The translations under genes and the position numbers were made by a program. 56,522 bases of DNA from Marinobacter sp. (GTDB lineage Bacteria > Pseudomonadota > Gammaproteobacteria > Pseudomonadales > Oleiphilaceae), in NCBI RefSeq assembly GCF_014859525.1, contig NZ_JACUUB010000010.1:1-56522 (forward strand), read 5' to 3'. This document shows positions 44,976 through 53,249 of this stretch, piece after piece. Every line of letters starts with the position of its first letter. Position 1 is the stretch's first letter. The notes under the pieces were generated by a model. That model saw nothing but the letters and a program-made list of their open reading frames with translations. It did not search any database and was not told the origin of the DNA.

Positions 44976-45748
44976 GCACCCGTAGTGGGCGCCCACCGGT
45001 CTGGAGCTATTGGGTGGTGTTGCCCCTGTTTGTGGTGTTCTGGGGGGCGTTTGCCTGGTTTCTGGATTCCCCCTTGCTGCCCACTCCGCTACAGGTTCTT
45101 CACACGTTGAAGGTAGAGTCTGCGAATGGAGAACTTTGGTATCATCTGGGGGCAACGCTGTCCCGGGTGGCGGTGGCCTTCACATTGGCCATGTTTATTG
45201 GAACCGTCATTGGCATTGCCATGGGGCGCTCCAGAACGACCAACGCGCTGTTTGATCCTATGCTGGTTTTGCTGCTCAATCTGCCAGCGTTGGTCACCAT
45301 TATCCTGATGTATGTCTGGTTTGGCTTGATCGAAGTGGCAGCGGTGATGGCGGTGGTCATCAACAAGATTCCCAACGTGGCCGTGACGGTGCGTGAGGGC
45401 GCTCGCAGTCTCGATTATCGTCTTGAACAAATGGCTACGGTTTACGATTTCACCCGCTGGCAGCGTATTCGGGAAGTCTGGGTACCGCAGCTTTCTCCTT
45501 ATCTGATGGCAGCCACTCGCGGGGGGCTTTCGCTTATTTGGAAGATTGTTCTGGTGGTGGAATTGCTGGGACGGTCCAGTGGGGTTGGTTTTCAGTTGCA
45601 TTTGGCTTTTCAGGTGTTCGATGTGGCGGCCATTCTGGCCTACAGCCTGGCCTTTATTCTGGTGGTCCAACTGATCGAGTTGGCCATACTGCAGCCTCTT
45701 GAGCGGCGGTCAAACCGTTGGCGGCAACCGGAGGCGGCGCATGCTTGA
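44972..45748 (+). CDS. ABC transporter permease (TauC/SsuC type)
   Basis: The 258-residue inner-membrane permease has about six transmembrane helices and the cytoplasmic EAA-like loop (YDFTRWQRIREVWVPQLSPY) that docks with the ATPase. It begins at a GTG overlapping the binding-protein stop by four bases and overlaps the ATPase gene by eight, so the three subunits are translationally coupled. It matches the BPD_transp_1 domain of nitrate/sulfonate/taurine importers. Confidence 0.9.
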   Translation: MSTRSGRPPVWSYWVVLPLFVVFWGAFAWFLDSPLLPTPLQVLHTLKVESANGELWYHLGATLSRVAVAFTLAMFIGTVIGIAMGRSRTTNALFDPMLVLLLNLPALVTIILMYVWFGLIEVAAVMAVVINKIPNVAVTVREGARSLDYRLEQMATVYDFTRWQRIREVWVPQLSPYLMAATRGGLSLIWKIVLVVELLGRSSGVGFQLHLAFQVFDVAAILAYSLAFILVVQLIELAILQPLERRSNRWRQPEAAHA

Positions 45749-46412
45749 GCTCAGGATTGCCGGCCGTGATTTCGGCCAACCGGTGCTTGGTGAAGTGTAT
45801 GCAACCATTACTCGTGGCGATCGGATTTGTTTGCTTGGCCCATCTGGTATTGGCAAAACCACGTTGCTGAACGCCATCGCGGGTCTCGACACATCCATTC
45901 CTGATGAAGCCGTTCTGGGTCGTGACAAGCTTCGGGTTGGCTATCTGTTTCAAGAGCATCGTCTGCTGCCTTGGAGAACGCTGTCTGCCAATCTGATGCT
46001 TGTCGGTGTCAGTGAGCAGGAGGCCGAAACCTGTCTGGCCCAGGTGGGCCTTCCTGGGTATGGTCAGTATCTTCCAGATCAGCTTTCTCTGGGGATGGCA
46101 CGCCGGGCGGCGCTGGCTCGGTGCCTGGCGGTGAAGCCCGATTTGTTGCTGTTGGATGAGCCGTTTGCATCCCTCGACCCAATCATGGCCGGTGAGCTGA
46201 AGGCGTTGATCGCCGGTATTCTGGATGCAAATCCAGGCATGGCCATGATCTGTGTAACACACGATGGTGAGGATGCAGAAATGTTGGCTAACCGCCTGTG
46301 GTACCTGGATGGAAAACCAGCGCAACTGCAGTGGAACGATGAACTGGGCGACCCTGGCCTGGTGAGGGAGCTGCTCGGCAAGCTCCGAAGCTCTGAGCTT
46401 GCCGATTCTTGA
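45741..46412 (+). CDS. ABC transporter ATP-binding protein (TauB/SsuB type)
   Basis: The 223-residue ATPase has Walker A GPSGIGKT (33-40), Q-loop YLFQEHRLLPWRT, Walker B LLLLDE (135-140), D-loop SLD and switch histidine VTHDGEDAE. The signature motif reads LSLGM (115-119) where LSGGM or LSGGQ is usual; the second glycine is kept and the first is leucine. The ATG at 45741 is preferred over an earlier start inside the permease gene. It is the last gene of this importer operon and ends before a hairpin shared with the convergent ABC-2 genes. Confidence 0.9.
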   Translation: MLELRIAGRDFGQPVLGEVYATITRGDRICLLGPSGIGKTTLLNAIAGLDTSIPDEAVLGRDKLRVGYLFQEHRLLPWRTLSANLMLVGVSEQEAETCLAQVGLPGYGQYLPDQLSLGMARRAALARCLAVKPDLLLLDEPFASLDPIMAGELKALIAGILDANPGMAMICVTHDGEDAEMLANRLWYLDGKPAQLQWNDELGDPGLVRELLGKLRSSELADS

Positions 46413-46419
46413 TTGTTAA

Positions 46420-46463
46420 CTGGTGTCCCGTCTTGCTAATTCCTTAGCCAGACGGGACACCAG
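46420..46463. terminator. Hairpin between convergent ABC transporter operons
   Basis: A perfect 14-bp stem (46420-46433 with 46450-46463) with a 16-base loop lies between two convergent operons, seven bases past one stop and two bases past the other. T-runs are lacking on both sides, so termination may be weak or rely on convergence. Confidence 0.6.
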
Positions 46464-46465
46464 GG

Positions 46466-47269
46466 TCAGGCAGGCTTGCCGCCGAGAATGCGTGTTCGTT
46501 GCGGCCGGAAACCGGCCGTAGCGAACAGTGCCAGAATCACCGTGACTCCCGTGGTGATTCCAAAGGCCGTCGGGTTCCACTGAAGGTACAGTGAAAACCG
46601 GATGGCCTCGACCGCATGGGTAAATGGATTAAATTGACAGATCCAGTACAGCCACGGACTGGCCTCGTTCATCCGCCACAGCGGATAGAGCGCTGAGGAC
46701 ATGAAAAACATCGGGAAAATAACAAAGTTCATCACTCCGGCAAAGTTCTCCAGCTGCTTGATCCAGGTGGCGATCAACAAGCCCAGGGCACCGAGCATCA
46801 GGCTGGTCAGCACCAGTGCCGGTAGCACAGCCAGATACCCCCAGCGTGGCGGTTCTACGTTCACCAGCAGTGCTATGAACAAAAAGACGTAGACTTGCGC
46901 AACTGACACCGCCCCCATCGCCAGCAACTTGGTCACTAGCAGAAAGGGTCTTGGCAGCGGGCTCATCAGTAGTACCCGCATGCTCCCCAGTTCCCGGTCA
47001 TAAACCATCGACAGGGCACCCTGCATGCTGTTGAAAAGGATGATCATGCCGCACAGGCCGGGCACGATGTAGGTCTCATAGGTAATGTAGGTCTGGTAGG
47101 GCGGGATAATCGAAATGCCGAGCACCGCCCTGAAGCCGGCGGCAAACACCACCAGCCACAGCAGGGGGCGTACCAGAGCACTGGCAAAACGAGTTCGCTG
47201 TTGCCAGAACCGAAGCCATTCCCGGGTCTGAATGCCGACAAAACAATGCCAGTAATGCGCTGCTTTCAT
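46466..47269 (-). CDS. ABC-2 type permease of the PQQ-associated exporter
   Basis: The 267-residue protein has six predicted membrane helices and the ABC-2 signature region (SMVYDRELGSMRVLLMSPLP; FPMFFMSSALYPLW). ABC-2 permeases mostly export. It follows the ATPase gene by one base. In P. putida, genes of this layout in the ped cluster (named pedA1A2BC) were reported to be needed for lanthanide-dependent growth on alcohol; I cite this from memory and cannot verify the subunit letters. Function here is inferred from that context. Confidence 0.88.
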   Translation of the reverse strand: MKAAHYWHCFVGIQTREWLRFWQQRTRFASALVRPLLWLVVFAAGFRAVLGISIIPPYQTYITYETYIVPGLCGMIILFNSMQGALSMVYDRELGSMRVLLMSPLPRPFLLVTKLLAMGAVSVAQVYVFLFIALLVNVEPPRWGYLAVLPALVLTSLMLGALGLLIATWIKQLENFAGVMNFVIFPMFFMSSALYPLWRMNEASPWLYWICQFNPFTHAVEAIRFSLYLQWNPTAFGITTGVTVILALFATAGFRPQRTRILGGKPA

Positions 47270-47270
47270 G

Positions 47271-47993
47271 TCAGCCTGCTCCTGTCAGGGAATGGAAGGT
47301 GCCGGCGAGATCATCTGTACCCTCAGCCTCGCAGATGGCGCGCCCGGCGTCGTCTGCCAGCAGCTGGCCCTGGTGCAAAATCAGTACCCGGTCGTCTTCA
47401 CGCACCTCTTCAATCAGGTGGGTCGCCCAAAGAACCGTCAAGTTATCGTGTTCGCAAAGAGCGCGCACGTGCTCATTCAGTGCTTTGCGGCTGGCGACGT
47501 CCAGACCAACGGTCGGCTCGTCCAGTAGCAGTAGTGACGGTGCGTGGAGCAGAGCTCTGGCGATTTCGACTCTGCGGCGGTGGCCACCGTTAAGCTGACG
47601 CACTGCCTCGTTGGCACGCTCCAGCAACCCGAACCTCTCAAGTTCCCGATCACCACGGGCACGGGCTTGCTTGCGTGACAGGCCGTGGAGCGCTGCGTGA
47701 TATTGAAGGTTCTGGCGGACCGTCAGGTCGAGATCCAGGGCGTTCTGCTGGAACACGACACCAATTTTGCGCATGGCTTCTGCTGGCTGTTTCCTCAGGG
47801 ATTGGCCGTCGAGCAGAATGTCGCCCTGTTGCAGGGCCAGCAGTCGTGTCAGCAGTCCGAACAGGGTCGATTTGCCGGCGCCATTAGGGCCCAGCAGTGC
47901 ATGAAAACGGCCAGAAGTCAGCGTAAAGCTGACCTCTTTGAGCACAGGCTTGTCGCCATAGCGAAAGCTGAGGTTACTCGCGGTAATGGTCAT
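47271..47993 (-). CDS. ABC transporter ATPase of the PQQ-associated exporter
   Basis: The 240-residue ATPase shows Walker A LLGPNGAGKST, Q-loop GVVFQQNALD, signature LNGGHRRRVEIARALL, Walker B LLLLDEPTVGLD and switch histidine ATHLIEEV. The ATG at 47993 overlaps the beta-propeller gene stop as ATGA; an upstream in-frame start nine codons earlier is unlikely. Class and neighbourhood pair it with the ABC-2 permease. Transported substrate is unknown. Confidence 0.9.
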   Translation of the reverse strand: MTITASNLSFRYGDKPVLKEVSFTLTSGRFHALLGPNGAGKSTLFGLLTRLLALQQGDILLDGQSLRKQPAEAMRKIGVVFQQNALDLDLTVRQNLQYHAALHGLSRKQARARGDRELERFGLLERANEAVRQLNGGHRRRVEIARALLHAPSLLLLDEPTVGLDVASRKALNEHVRALCEHDNLTVLWATHLIEEVREDDRVLILHQGQLLADDAGRAICEAEGTDDLAGTFHSLTGAG

Positions 47994-48964
47994 GACGTTG
48001 GAGCAATCACCACACCCCAAGGGAAGCGGCCCACTTTGATCGATTTGATGACCTTCAGCTGATCCACGTCGATGACCGAAACGTCTCCAGACACACCATT
48101 GGTGGTGTAAAGGAACTTTTCATCTTGATCCAGCGCCACCTGCCATACCCGGGCGCCCACCAGAAGATAGTCCAGAACCTCATAAGTCTGGGCATCAACA
48201 ACGGCCACGTGATTGGACGGTCCAAGGGCTACGAAGGCGTACTTGCCATCCGACGTCAATTGAATGCCAACCGGCTGCACGCGATCTTGCGGAACACCTC
48301 GAATCTGGAAGTTGATCAGCTTGATCTCTTCAATCGTGTCTACGTCAAATATATGCACGGTGCCGCCAATCTCTGCTGACGCCCAGGCGATCTTTCCATC
48401 CCGAGTGAACTCAACATGACGGGGGCGCTGACCGACAACACTGTTTTTCTCAATTTCAAAGGTTTCGGTGTTGATCCAGTGCAACATGCTGGTGGTCTCA
48501 CTGGTATTGACGGCCCACTTTCCATCTGGGCTTATGGCCATGCCTTCGGGTTCGATGCCCACGTCGATCTGGGCCAGTACCTCTTTGGTTTTAACGTCTA
48601 CCACGGTCACAATGTCGTCGTCTTCGTTGGCGATGTAGAGATGACGATCGTTGGGATGCAACGCAAACTGCTCAGGATCTGCACCGGAGGGTAAGGTATC
48701 GATAATTGTGCGGGTAGCCAGGTCCATCACCTGAACGGTGTCGTCGTCACTGGCGCAGATATAGAGTTTGCTGTAGTCCCCGGAAAACAGAATACCCCTG
48801 GGCCGGGCACCCACGGGAAGGGTGTCTATCACTTCCATGGACTGGGTGTCGATCACCGAGATGGTGTTATCTCGCTCATTAGACACATAGGCCAGACTGG
48901 CCAGCGCAGGGCCTGACAAGCCGATAAGAGCCGCCAGAGCTAAATGTTTGAACAGTGACTTCAT
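47990..48964 (-). CDS. PQQ-dependent catabolism-associated beta-propeller protein
   Basis: The 324-residue protein has a signal peptide (MKSLFKHLALAALIGLSGPA) and about seven YVTN-type repeats (for example YVSNERDNTISVID, ICASDDDTVQVMDLAT, IANEDDDIVTVVDVKT, TTNGVSGDVSVIDV). This matches the periplasmic family TIGR03866, found beside quinoprotein dehydrogenases. Its function is not established; an accessory role for the adjacent exporter or for dehydrogenase maturation is possible. It lies 40 bases after the binding-protein gene and overlaps the ATPase start. Confidence 0.92.
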   Translation of the reverse strand: MKSLFKHLALAALIGLSGPALASLAYVSNERDNTISVIDTQSMEVIDTLPVGARPRGILFSGDYSKLYICASDDDTVQVMDLATRTIIDTLPSGADPEQFALHPNDRHLYIANEDDDIVTVVDVKTKEVLAQIDVGIEPEGMAISPDGKWAVNTSETTSMLHWINTETFEIEKNSVVGQRPRHVEFTRDGKIAWASAEIGGTVHIFDVDTIEEIKLINFQIRGVPQDRVQPVGIQLTSDGKYAFVALGPSNHVAVVDAQTYEVLDYLLVGARVWQVALDQDEKFLYTTNGVSGDVSVIDVDQLKVIKSIKVGRFPWGVVIAPTS

Positions 48965-49004
48965 GATCCTACTCCTTCTTGTAATCAGCTAGGCGCCGGC
49001 GTGG

Positions 49005-50177
49005 TCAGCGATTGATTCGACAGGTGCTCTCTGGCCGGTCAAATCCGAGCGTGTCCATTTCGGTATTAGGGTGCAAGAACCCGTCGAACGGTGCCTGGGC
49101 GACCAGGCTATTCGGGTGTACCAGCGGAATCGGCTGTCGGAGCTGGCCGTTCCAGTCCCTGAAGCTCAGGCTGCGACCTTTAAACGCAGCCAATTGAAAC
49201 TGTTCGGTGAACAAAAAGTTGCGCAACTCCATAGGCTCAGCAGCTTTCAGTTGAGTAACCGCGGTACCCACAGAGCGAATGGCGGCCCAGGCGGCATAGT
49301 CATCGCTGTTCATATGGCGGCCGGCGAGATTCTCGAACCGGCTTTGCAACTGTGCTGCGCCCCAGGCCTCAACCGCTCGATGCCAGGTTACTGGAGACAT
49401 GCCCTGGGTGCCGACCACGGGCCGGGGCAGCCAGGTGTTGAAAGGAACGTACTCACCAAAATCACCGCGCACATCGGCAACCACCACGGCGTCGTAATTC
49501 CGGGCCTGAGTGAAAGCAGGCAATTCATTAATGGCAGACCGGCGCAAGTCGGCGTCGAAGGTCCAGGGTTTGTCTTGAACAATCTTGAGGCCAAACCGGT
49601 TGGCAGAGCGACGAAAGGCGTCCGCCCAGGCTTTGTCTTCGTCGGTGGGGCCGGTGATCAGGAATAGGTTGTTCCAGCGCCGCATGTTCAGCCACTGACC
49701 GAGCGCGTCGGTGAGCATGGCGTAGCTGGGGGCCGTGTGCAGTAGGTTGACGTGGCATTCGGCGGTACGTAACGCGTCGTCTTTGGCCCCGGCATTGAAC
49801 ACAAGGGTATCGTCGCTGGCTCGCGCCATGATCGCTTGTAACGTAGAGGCCGGAGCATTGACAACGAATAATCGGGTGCCGTCTGAGTGCATCGCCTCAA
49901 AGGCGGCAAGGGCGTCGTCGTGGGAATCACTAACGTCACTGCTCAGCTCAAAATTCTGCCCGAGAAAACGGCCCGTGGTGCTGTTGTCCTGGATGGCCAG
50001 TTCGGCGCCGCGAAGCCCGGAATCTGCAGGCTCGGGAATGATGTTTGAGAGCACCGGACCGCGGTCCGGGATCCATTGCACGTAACCAATACGAACATCG
50101 AGAGCATCCGCCTGAAGCGGGCCTGCGCTTGCCAGAGTAAATAGCGTAGCTGCCGCTGCCCGGGATAAGAGAGACAT
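49005..50177 (-). CDS. ABC substrate-binding protein associated with PQQ alcohol dehydrogenase
   Basis: The 390-residue periplasmic protein has a signal peptide (LSRAAAATLFTLASAGPLQA) and the fold of branched-chain amino-acid-type binding proteins (Peripla_BP_6 class), with AELAIQDNSTTGRFLGQNFE and the late SDDYAAWAAIRSVGTAV. It resembles TIGR03863, the binding protein linked with PQQ-dependent alcohol dehydrogenase systems. It begins the leftward four-gene set binding protein, propeller, ATPase, ABC-2 permease. Pairing of a binding protein with an exporter-type permease is unusual. Confidence 0.88.
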   Translation of the reverse strand: MSLLSRAAAATLFTLASAGPLQADALDVRIGYVQWIPDRGPVLSNIIPEPADSGLRGAELAIQDNSTTGRFLGQNFELSSDVSDSHDDALAAFEAMHSDGTRLFVVNAPASTLQAIMARASDDTLVFNAGAKDDALRTAECHVNLLHTAPSYAMLTDALGQWLNMRRWNNLFLITGPTDEDKAWADAFRRSANRFGLKIVQDKPWTFDADLRRSAINELPAFTQARNYDAVVVADVRGDFGEYVPFNTWLPRPVVGTQGMSPVTWHRAVEAWGAAQLQSRFENLAGRHMNSDDYAAWAAIRSVGTAVTQLKAAEPMELRNFLFTEQFQLAAFKGRSLSFRDWNGQLRQPIPLVHPNSLVAQAPFDGFLHPNTEMDTLGFDRPESTCRINR

Positions 50178-50306
50178 TCGGTTCTCCAGTTGTTGTTTTC
50201 ACTACAGCTTAGAGAAGGGGGTAAAGCCATGAAATATTCAGAAAGTAGCAAAGCACCGGTACTAAAGGACTATTTCGGGAAGCTGTGGCAGGCATAGCAT
50301 AAAGGG

Positions 50307-51575
50307 GTGACAGTTACCAAGCTGGCGGAGCAGACAACAAGAATGACCGCATACCGGAAAATAGCCTTGATCATGTTGGCGGTGTTCATCGTCATTTATG
50401 TTTTGGGTGCATCACTTTACGTGCAGCAGGCCCGTTCTGACGTGGAACGAGAAATGATCGGTGTGGCTGAGCTGGCTCGCCACCTGTCAGCTCCCCAATA
50501 CATACCGGAGGCAGCCTTGTCGGGCGTGCGTCACCTCAGGCCCGCCACGGAAATGGACGTGGCTGATAGCAGAAAATACCCTCTCTGGTTTGTTAACGCG
50601 GTCAACGTTGAGGTTCAACACGTTGAGATCAACGGTTGGCATCTGGACCCCTCCGACGAAATCGAGGAGATCTGGGAAAGTTTTCTGTTGATCACAGGGT
50701 CGTATGTACTCGGCATGGTGTTGTGCTTTTTGGCGCTGTTTATCATGGTGCGGCAGGGCTTACGACCGTTGACTGGCCTGTCCAGAGCGATGGGAGCTGT
50801 CGCTGAGGGGCGAATGACTGCCCGTTTACCGAGGCAGTCGGTGCGTGAGTTGGATGTCTTGGTTCAGCGTTTCAATACAATGGCAGAGGCGCTTGAATAC
50901 GAACAGAAAACCGTCAGCCGGTTGCTGAACGAATTGCTGGAGCTTCAAGACAGAGAGCGCGAGCACATTGCCCGGGTTCTTCATGATGACCTTGGCCAGT
51001 ATCTGACCGGCATTCGGGCCCAGGCCAGTAGCCTGCTGTACGATCCCGATCTGTCGGACAAACAAAAACAACAGGCCCGGAATCTGGCCGAGCACTGTGA
51101 AACGGTGCAGAAACACTTCCGTCATTTATTGCAGGATCTCCATCCGCTGGTCATGGAGCAGCTGGGCCTGGCGAGTGCAATCCGCCATCTTGCTGAGCAA
51201 TGGCAACAGCTCAGCGGGCTGGATTGCCGTCTGGCGATGGACGATCGCTTGCCGGACTTCACCGGTGAGCAGCAAACACACCTGTACCGCTTTCTGCAGG
51301 AGGCCCTGAATAACGTGTCCCGGCATGCTAACGCTTCTCACGCCACTCTGGCGGTCGCGCGCAGTGATCATGAGTTGAGCATCGAAGTGCGAGACGACGG
51401 TGTTGGTCATGAGCCGCTTCGTGACAACGCAGGTCTCGGCGTGCGATCCATGCGCGAGCGTGCCCGCTGCCTTGGTGGTGAGGTTCAGTTTTTGAGTCGT
51501 GTTGGAGAGGGCACCCGCGTCCGGCTCGCCGTTCCGTTGATGCACCTGGCCTCCTCGCTGGGGCGAGCGGTCTAA
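50307..51575 (+). CDS. Membrane sensor histidine kinase (NarX/ExaD type)
   Basis: The 422-residue kinase has an N-terminal membrane helix (IALIMLAVFIVIYVLGASLY), a short periplasmic domain (about 40-125), a second helix (GSYVLGMVLCFLALFIM), a HAMP segment, a HisKA_3 domain with phosphoacceptor His226 (ARVLHDDLGQYL) and an HATPase domain (LYRFLQEALNNVSRHA; GVGHEPLRDNAGLGVRSM). The GTG at 50307 is used; an ATG at 50343 removes 12 residues. HisKA_3 kinases normally pair with LuxR-type regulators, and in Pseudomonas ethanol loci the partner is adjacent; here the next gene is the cytochrome and no regulator follows. Confidence 0.9.
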   Translation: MTVTKLAEQTTRMTAYRKIALIMLAVFIVIYVLGASLYVQQARSDVEREMIGVAELARHLSAPQYIPEAALSGVRHLRPATEMDVADSRKYPLWFVNAVNVEVQHVEINGWHLDPSDEIEEIWESFLLITGSYVLGMVLCFLALFIMVRQGLRPLTGLSRAMGAVAEGRMTARLPRQSVRELDVLVQRFNTMAEALEYEQKTVSRLLNELLELQDREREHIARVLHDDLGQYLTGIRAQASSLLYDPDLSDKQKQQARNLAEHCETVQKHFRHLLQDLHPLVMEQLGLASAIRHLAEQWQQLSGLDCRLAMDDRLPDFTGEQQTHLYRFLQEALNNVSRHANASHATLAVARSDHELSIEVRDDGVGHEPLRDNAGLGVRSMRERARCLGGEVQFLSRVGEGTRVRLAVPLMHLASSLGRAV

Positions 51576-51639
51576 GCCAGTTGCCCGTTGTGGTCGCGCC
51601 ATCGGATTGCTCAGAGCTTTCTCTTTTACCCTGTTCGAC

Positions 51640-51649
51640 TACTACCAAG
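51640..51649 (+). promoter_or_regulatory. Repeated motif TACTACCAAG, copy 1 (cytochrome c gene)
   Basis: The 10-mer lies 136 bases before the cytochrome c start codon. Identical copies lie before the alcohol dehydrogenase gene and at the right edge of the window. A site for the LuxR-type regulator at 43002-43778 is the leading explanation, by inference. Confidence 0.55.
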
Positions 51650-51784
51650 GAACTAGAACGAGGCGGCCAAAGTGGCATTCTTGTGGGAGCTCCGGATTCC
51701 TAGACTTAACCTAAGCCGCTGGCAATATTGAAGGGAAACAACAAGGCCAGCCATAACAGTTTGAAAACAAGAGGTGGTCTGACC

Positions 51785-52210
51785 ATGTTACTTCAGTTTT
51801 TTGCCCGATCTGCCATTGCTGCGACCTTTGCTCTCGGGGCTTCCGTCGTTCTAGCTCATGGTGATGTTACCCCGCAGCCCGTTGATACCGGGGCCTTGCC
51901 AGATCTTGGTAAGGAAATGCTGACAGAAAACCCGTTCCGAGAGGGCAACGAGCACAGCGCCTACAGAGAAGAAGCCATCAAGGTCGGGCGCAGCGGTTAC
52001 GCCGGTAACTGCGCTGTCTGTCATGGCATTGAAGCGATGTCTGGCGGGTTAACCCCAGACTTGCGCGAGCTGGGCGAGTGGGACGATGAATACTATGTTG
52101 GCAGGGTGACTAACGGCACCGGCCGAGGCATGCCATCGTTCAAACAGAATCTGGATCAGACAGCCATCTGGGCCATTCGTACCTATGTGGAGTCCCTCCC
52201 CAGAGACTGA
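51785..52210 (+). CDS. Periplasmic cytochrome c (c550 / PedF type)
   Basis: The cytochrome is predicted to accept electrons from the PQQ alcohol dehydrogenase and pass them toward the terminal oxidase. The 141-residue precursor has a signal peptide ending near VLAHG, one heme site Cys76-Ala-Val-Cys79-His80, and a probable distal ligand Met116 in GRGMPSF. The ATG at 51785 follows GAGGTGG and starts the signal peptide; a TTG 19 codons upstream is not credible. Its leader shares TGAAAACAAGAG (51762-51773) with the dehydrogenase gene leader. It lies 41 bases before the MoxJ-like gene. Confidence 0.93.
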   Translation: MLLQFFARSAIAATFALGASVVLAHGDVTPQPVDTGALPDLGKEMLTENPFREGNEHSAYREEAIKVGRSGYAGNCAVCHGIEAMSGGLTPDLRELGEWDDEYYVGRVTNGTGRGMPSFKQNLDQTAIWAIRTYVESLPRD

Positions 52211-52251
52211 TTATCCGGCTCTGGGCCGCTGGCATTTAGGGAGGTCGATTC

Positions 52252-53178
52252 ATGACATTTGCATTTCGTGTGTTGCTGGTATTGTTTGCCCTGTCCGTGG
52301 CAAACGTGAACGCACAGGAGACGCGCCTGCTCATTCCGGACCGGACTCTGGATATTATTCAGGATTCCGGTTTTCTGAATGTCGGCATGTACAAGGATTT
52401 CCCGCCTTACTCCTATGAAGAAAATGGTGAGGCCAAAGGTGTTGATGCCGATCTGGGCCGGCGCATTGCCGATGCCCTGGGCGTAGAGTTTCGGTCTTAT
52501 TGGATCACTCCCGATGAGAACCTGGGTGATGACCTGCGGAACCACATCTGGAAAGGACATTATCTGTCGAAAACCCGGGTTGCAGACATCATGATGCGCG
52601 TGCCCTACGACAGCGTGTTCAAGTACATGCGGGATTCTACCGGTGAGATGATCAATGAACAGGTCGTGTTTGTTGCGCCTTACCAGCAAGAACATTGGAA
52701 AATTGTGTTCGATGAGGAGAAGCTGGGGGATGTTAATACGATTGCCAAGTTTCAGTACCATCCCATCGGTGTCGAGATCGACACCCTGCCGGCTACGTAT
52801 TTAACCTCGACGTTCGGTGGGCAGATGCGTGATCAGGTAAACCACTACATGACCATTACTAAAGCCTTCGATGCCATGGCAAAAGGCGATGTCTCAGCTG
52901 TTATGGGCATGCGCGCTGAATTGGAACATAACCTTAAAGCGCATTCTGACCGACCGCTCGCCATGGCTAATAATGGGTTTCCGGGTATTACCAAACAATC
53001 CTGGGATGTCGGGATTGCGGTACGTCATCTCCATCGGGCACTCGGCTATTCGGTGGAAGCAGTGGTCGACCGTATGGTCAGAAACGGTGAGCTGGCGGAG
53101 TTGTATCAGCAGCACGGACTTTCCTACAGCCGTCCGGCTTATTACGACGTCATTCTCGGGCCTGAAGAGGCCGAGTAG
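52252..53178 (+). CDS. Quinoprotein dehydrogenase-associated substrate-binding protein (MoxJ/PedG type)
   Basis: The 308-residue periplasmic protein has a signal peptide (FAFRVLLVLFALSVANVNA) and a SBP_bac_3-like fold (FLNVGMYKDFPPYSYEENGE, GVDADLGRRIADALGVEF). It matches TIGR03871, encoded next to PQQ alcohol dehydrogenases and related to MoxJ/XoxJ, thought to help activate or load the dehydrogenase. AGGGAGG precedes the ATG. It lies between the cytochrome and dehydrogenase genes and is followed by a strong terminator, so the dehydrogenase needs its own promoter. Confidence 0.92.
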   Translation: MTFAFRVLLVLFALSVANVNAQETRLLIPDRTLDIIQDSGFLNVGMYKDFPPYSYEENGEAKGVDADLGRRIADALGVEFRSYWITPDENLGDDLRNHIWKGHYLSKTRVADIMMRVPYDSVFKYMRDSTGEMINEQVVFVAPYQQEHWKIVFDEEKLGDVNTIAKFQYHPIGVEIDTLPATYLTSTFGGQMRDQVNHYMTITKAFDAMAKGDVSAVMGMRAELEHNLKAHSDRPLAMANNGFPGITKQSWDVGIAVRHLHRALGYSVEAVVDRMVRNGELAELYQQHGLSYSRPAYYDVILGPEEAE

Positions 53179-53187
53179 AAACTTGTC

Positions 53188-53229
53188 TGAAACAGAAAAG
53201 CCCGCCTTAGCGCGGGCTTTTCTGTTTCA
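53188..53229 (+). terminator. Strong Rho-independent terminator
   Basis: A perfect 18-bp stem (53188-53205 with 53212-53229) with a 6-base loop includes GCCCGC/GCGGGC and TTTT within its 3' arm. It follows the MoxJ-like gene by nine bases and ends 10 bases before motif copy 2. Confidence 0.93.
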
Positions 53230-53239
53230 GGTTGGGTCG

Positions 53240-53249
53240 TACTACCAAG
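53240..53249 (+). promoter_or_regulatory. Repeated motif TACTACCAAG, copy 2 (alcohol dehydrogenase gene)
   Basis: The same 10-mer as at 51640 lies 129 bases before the dehydrogenase start, immediately after the terminator. It is followed by TGATGAG, nearly as in copy 3 (GGATGAG). Likely an activator site for alcohol-induced transcription; this is inference. Confidence 0.55.

Noticed and set aside
51671..51695. Sigma-54 promoter (TGGC-like) before the cytochrome gene
   Set aside because: TGGCAT is present, but no GC/TTGC element occurs at the required spacing.
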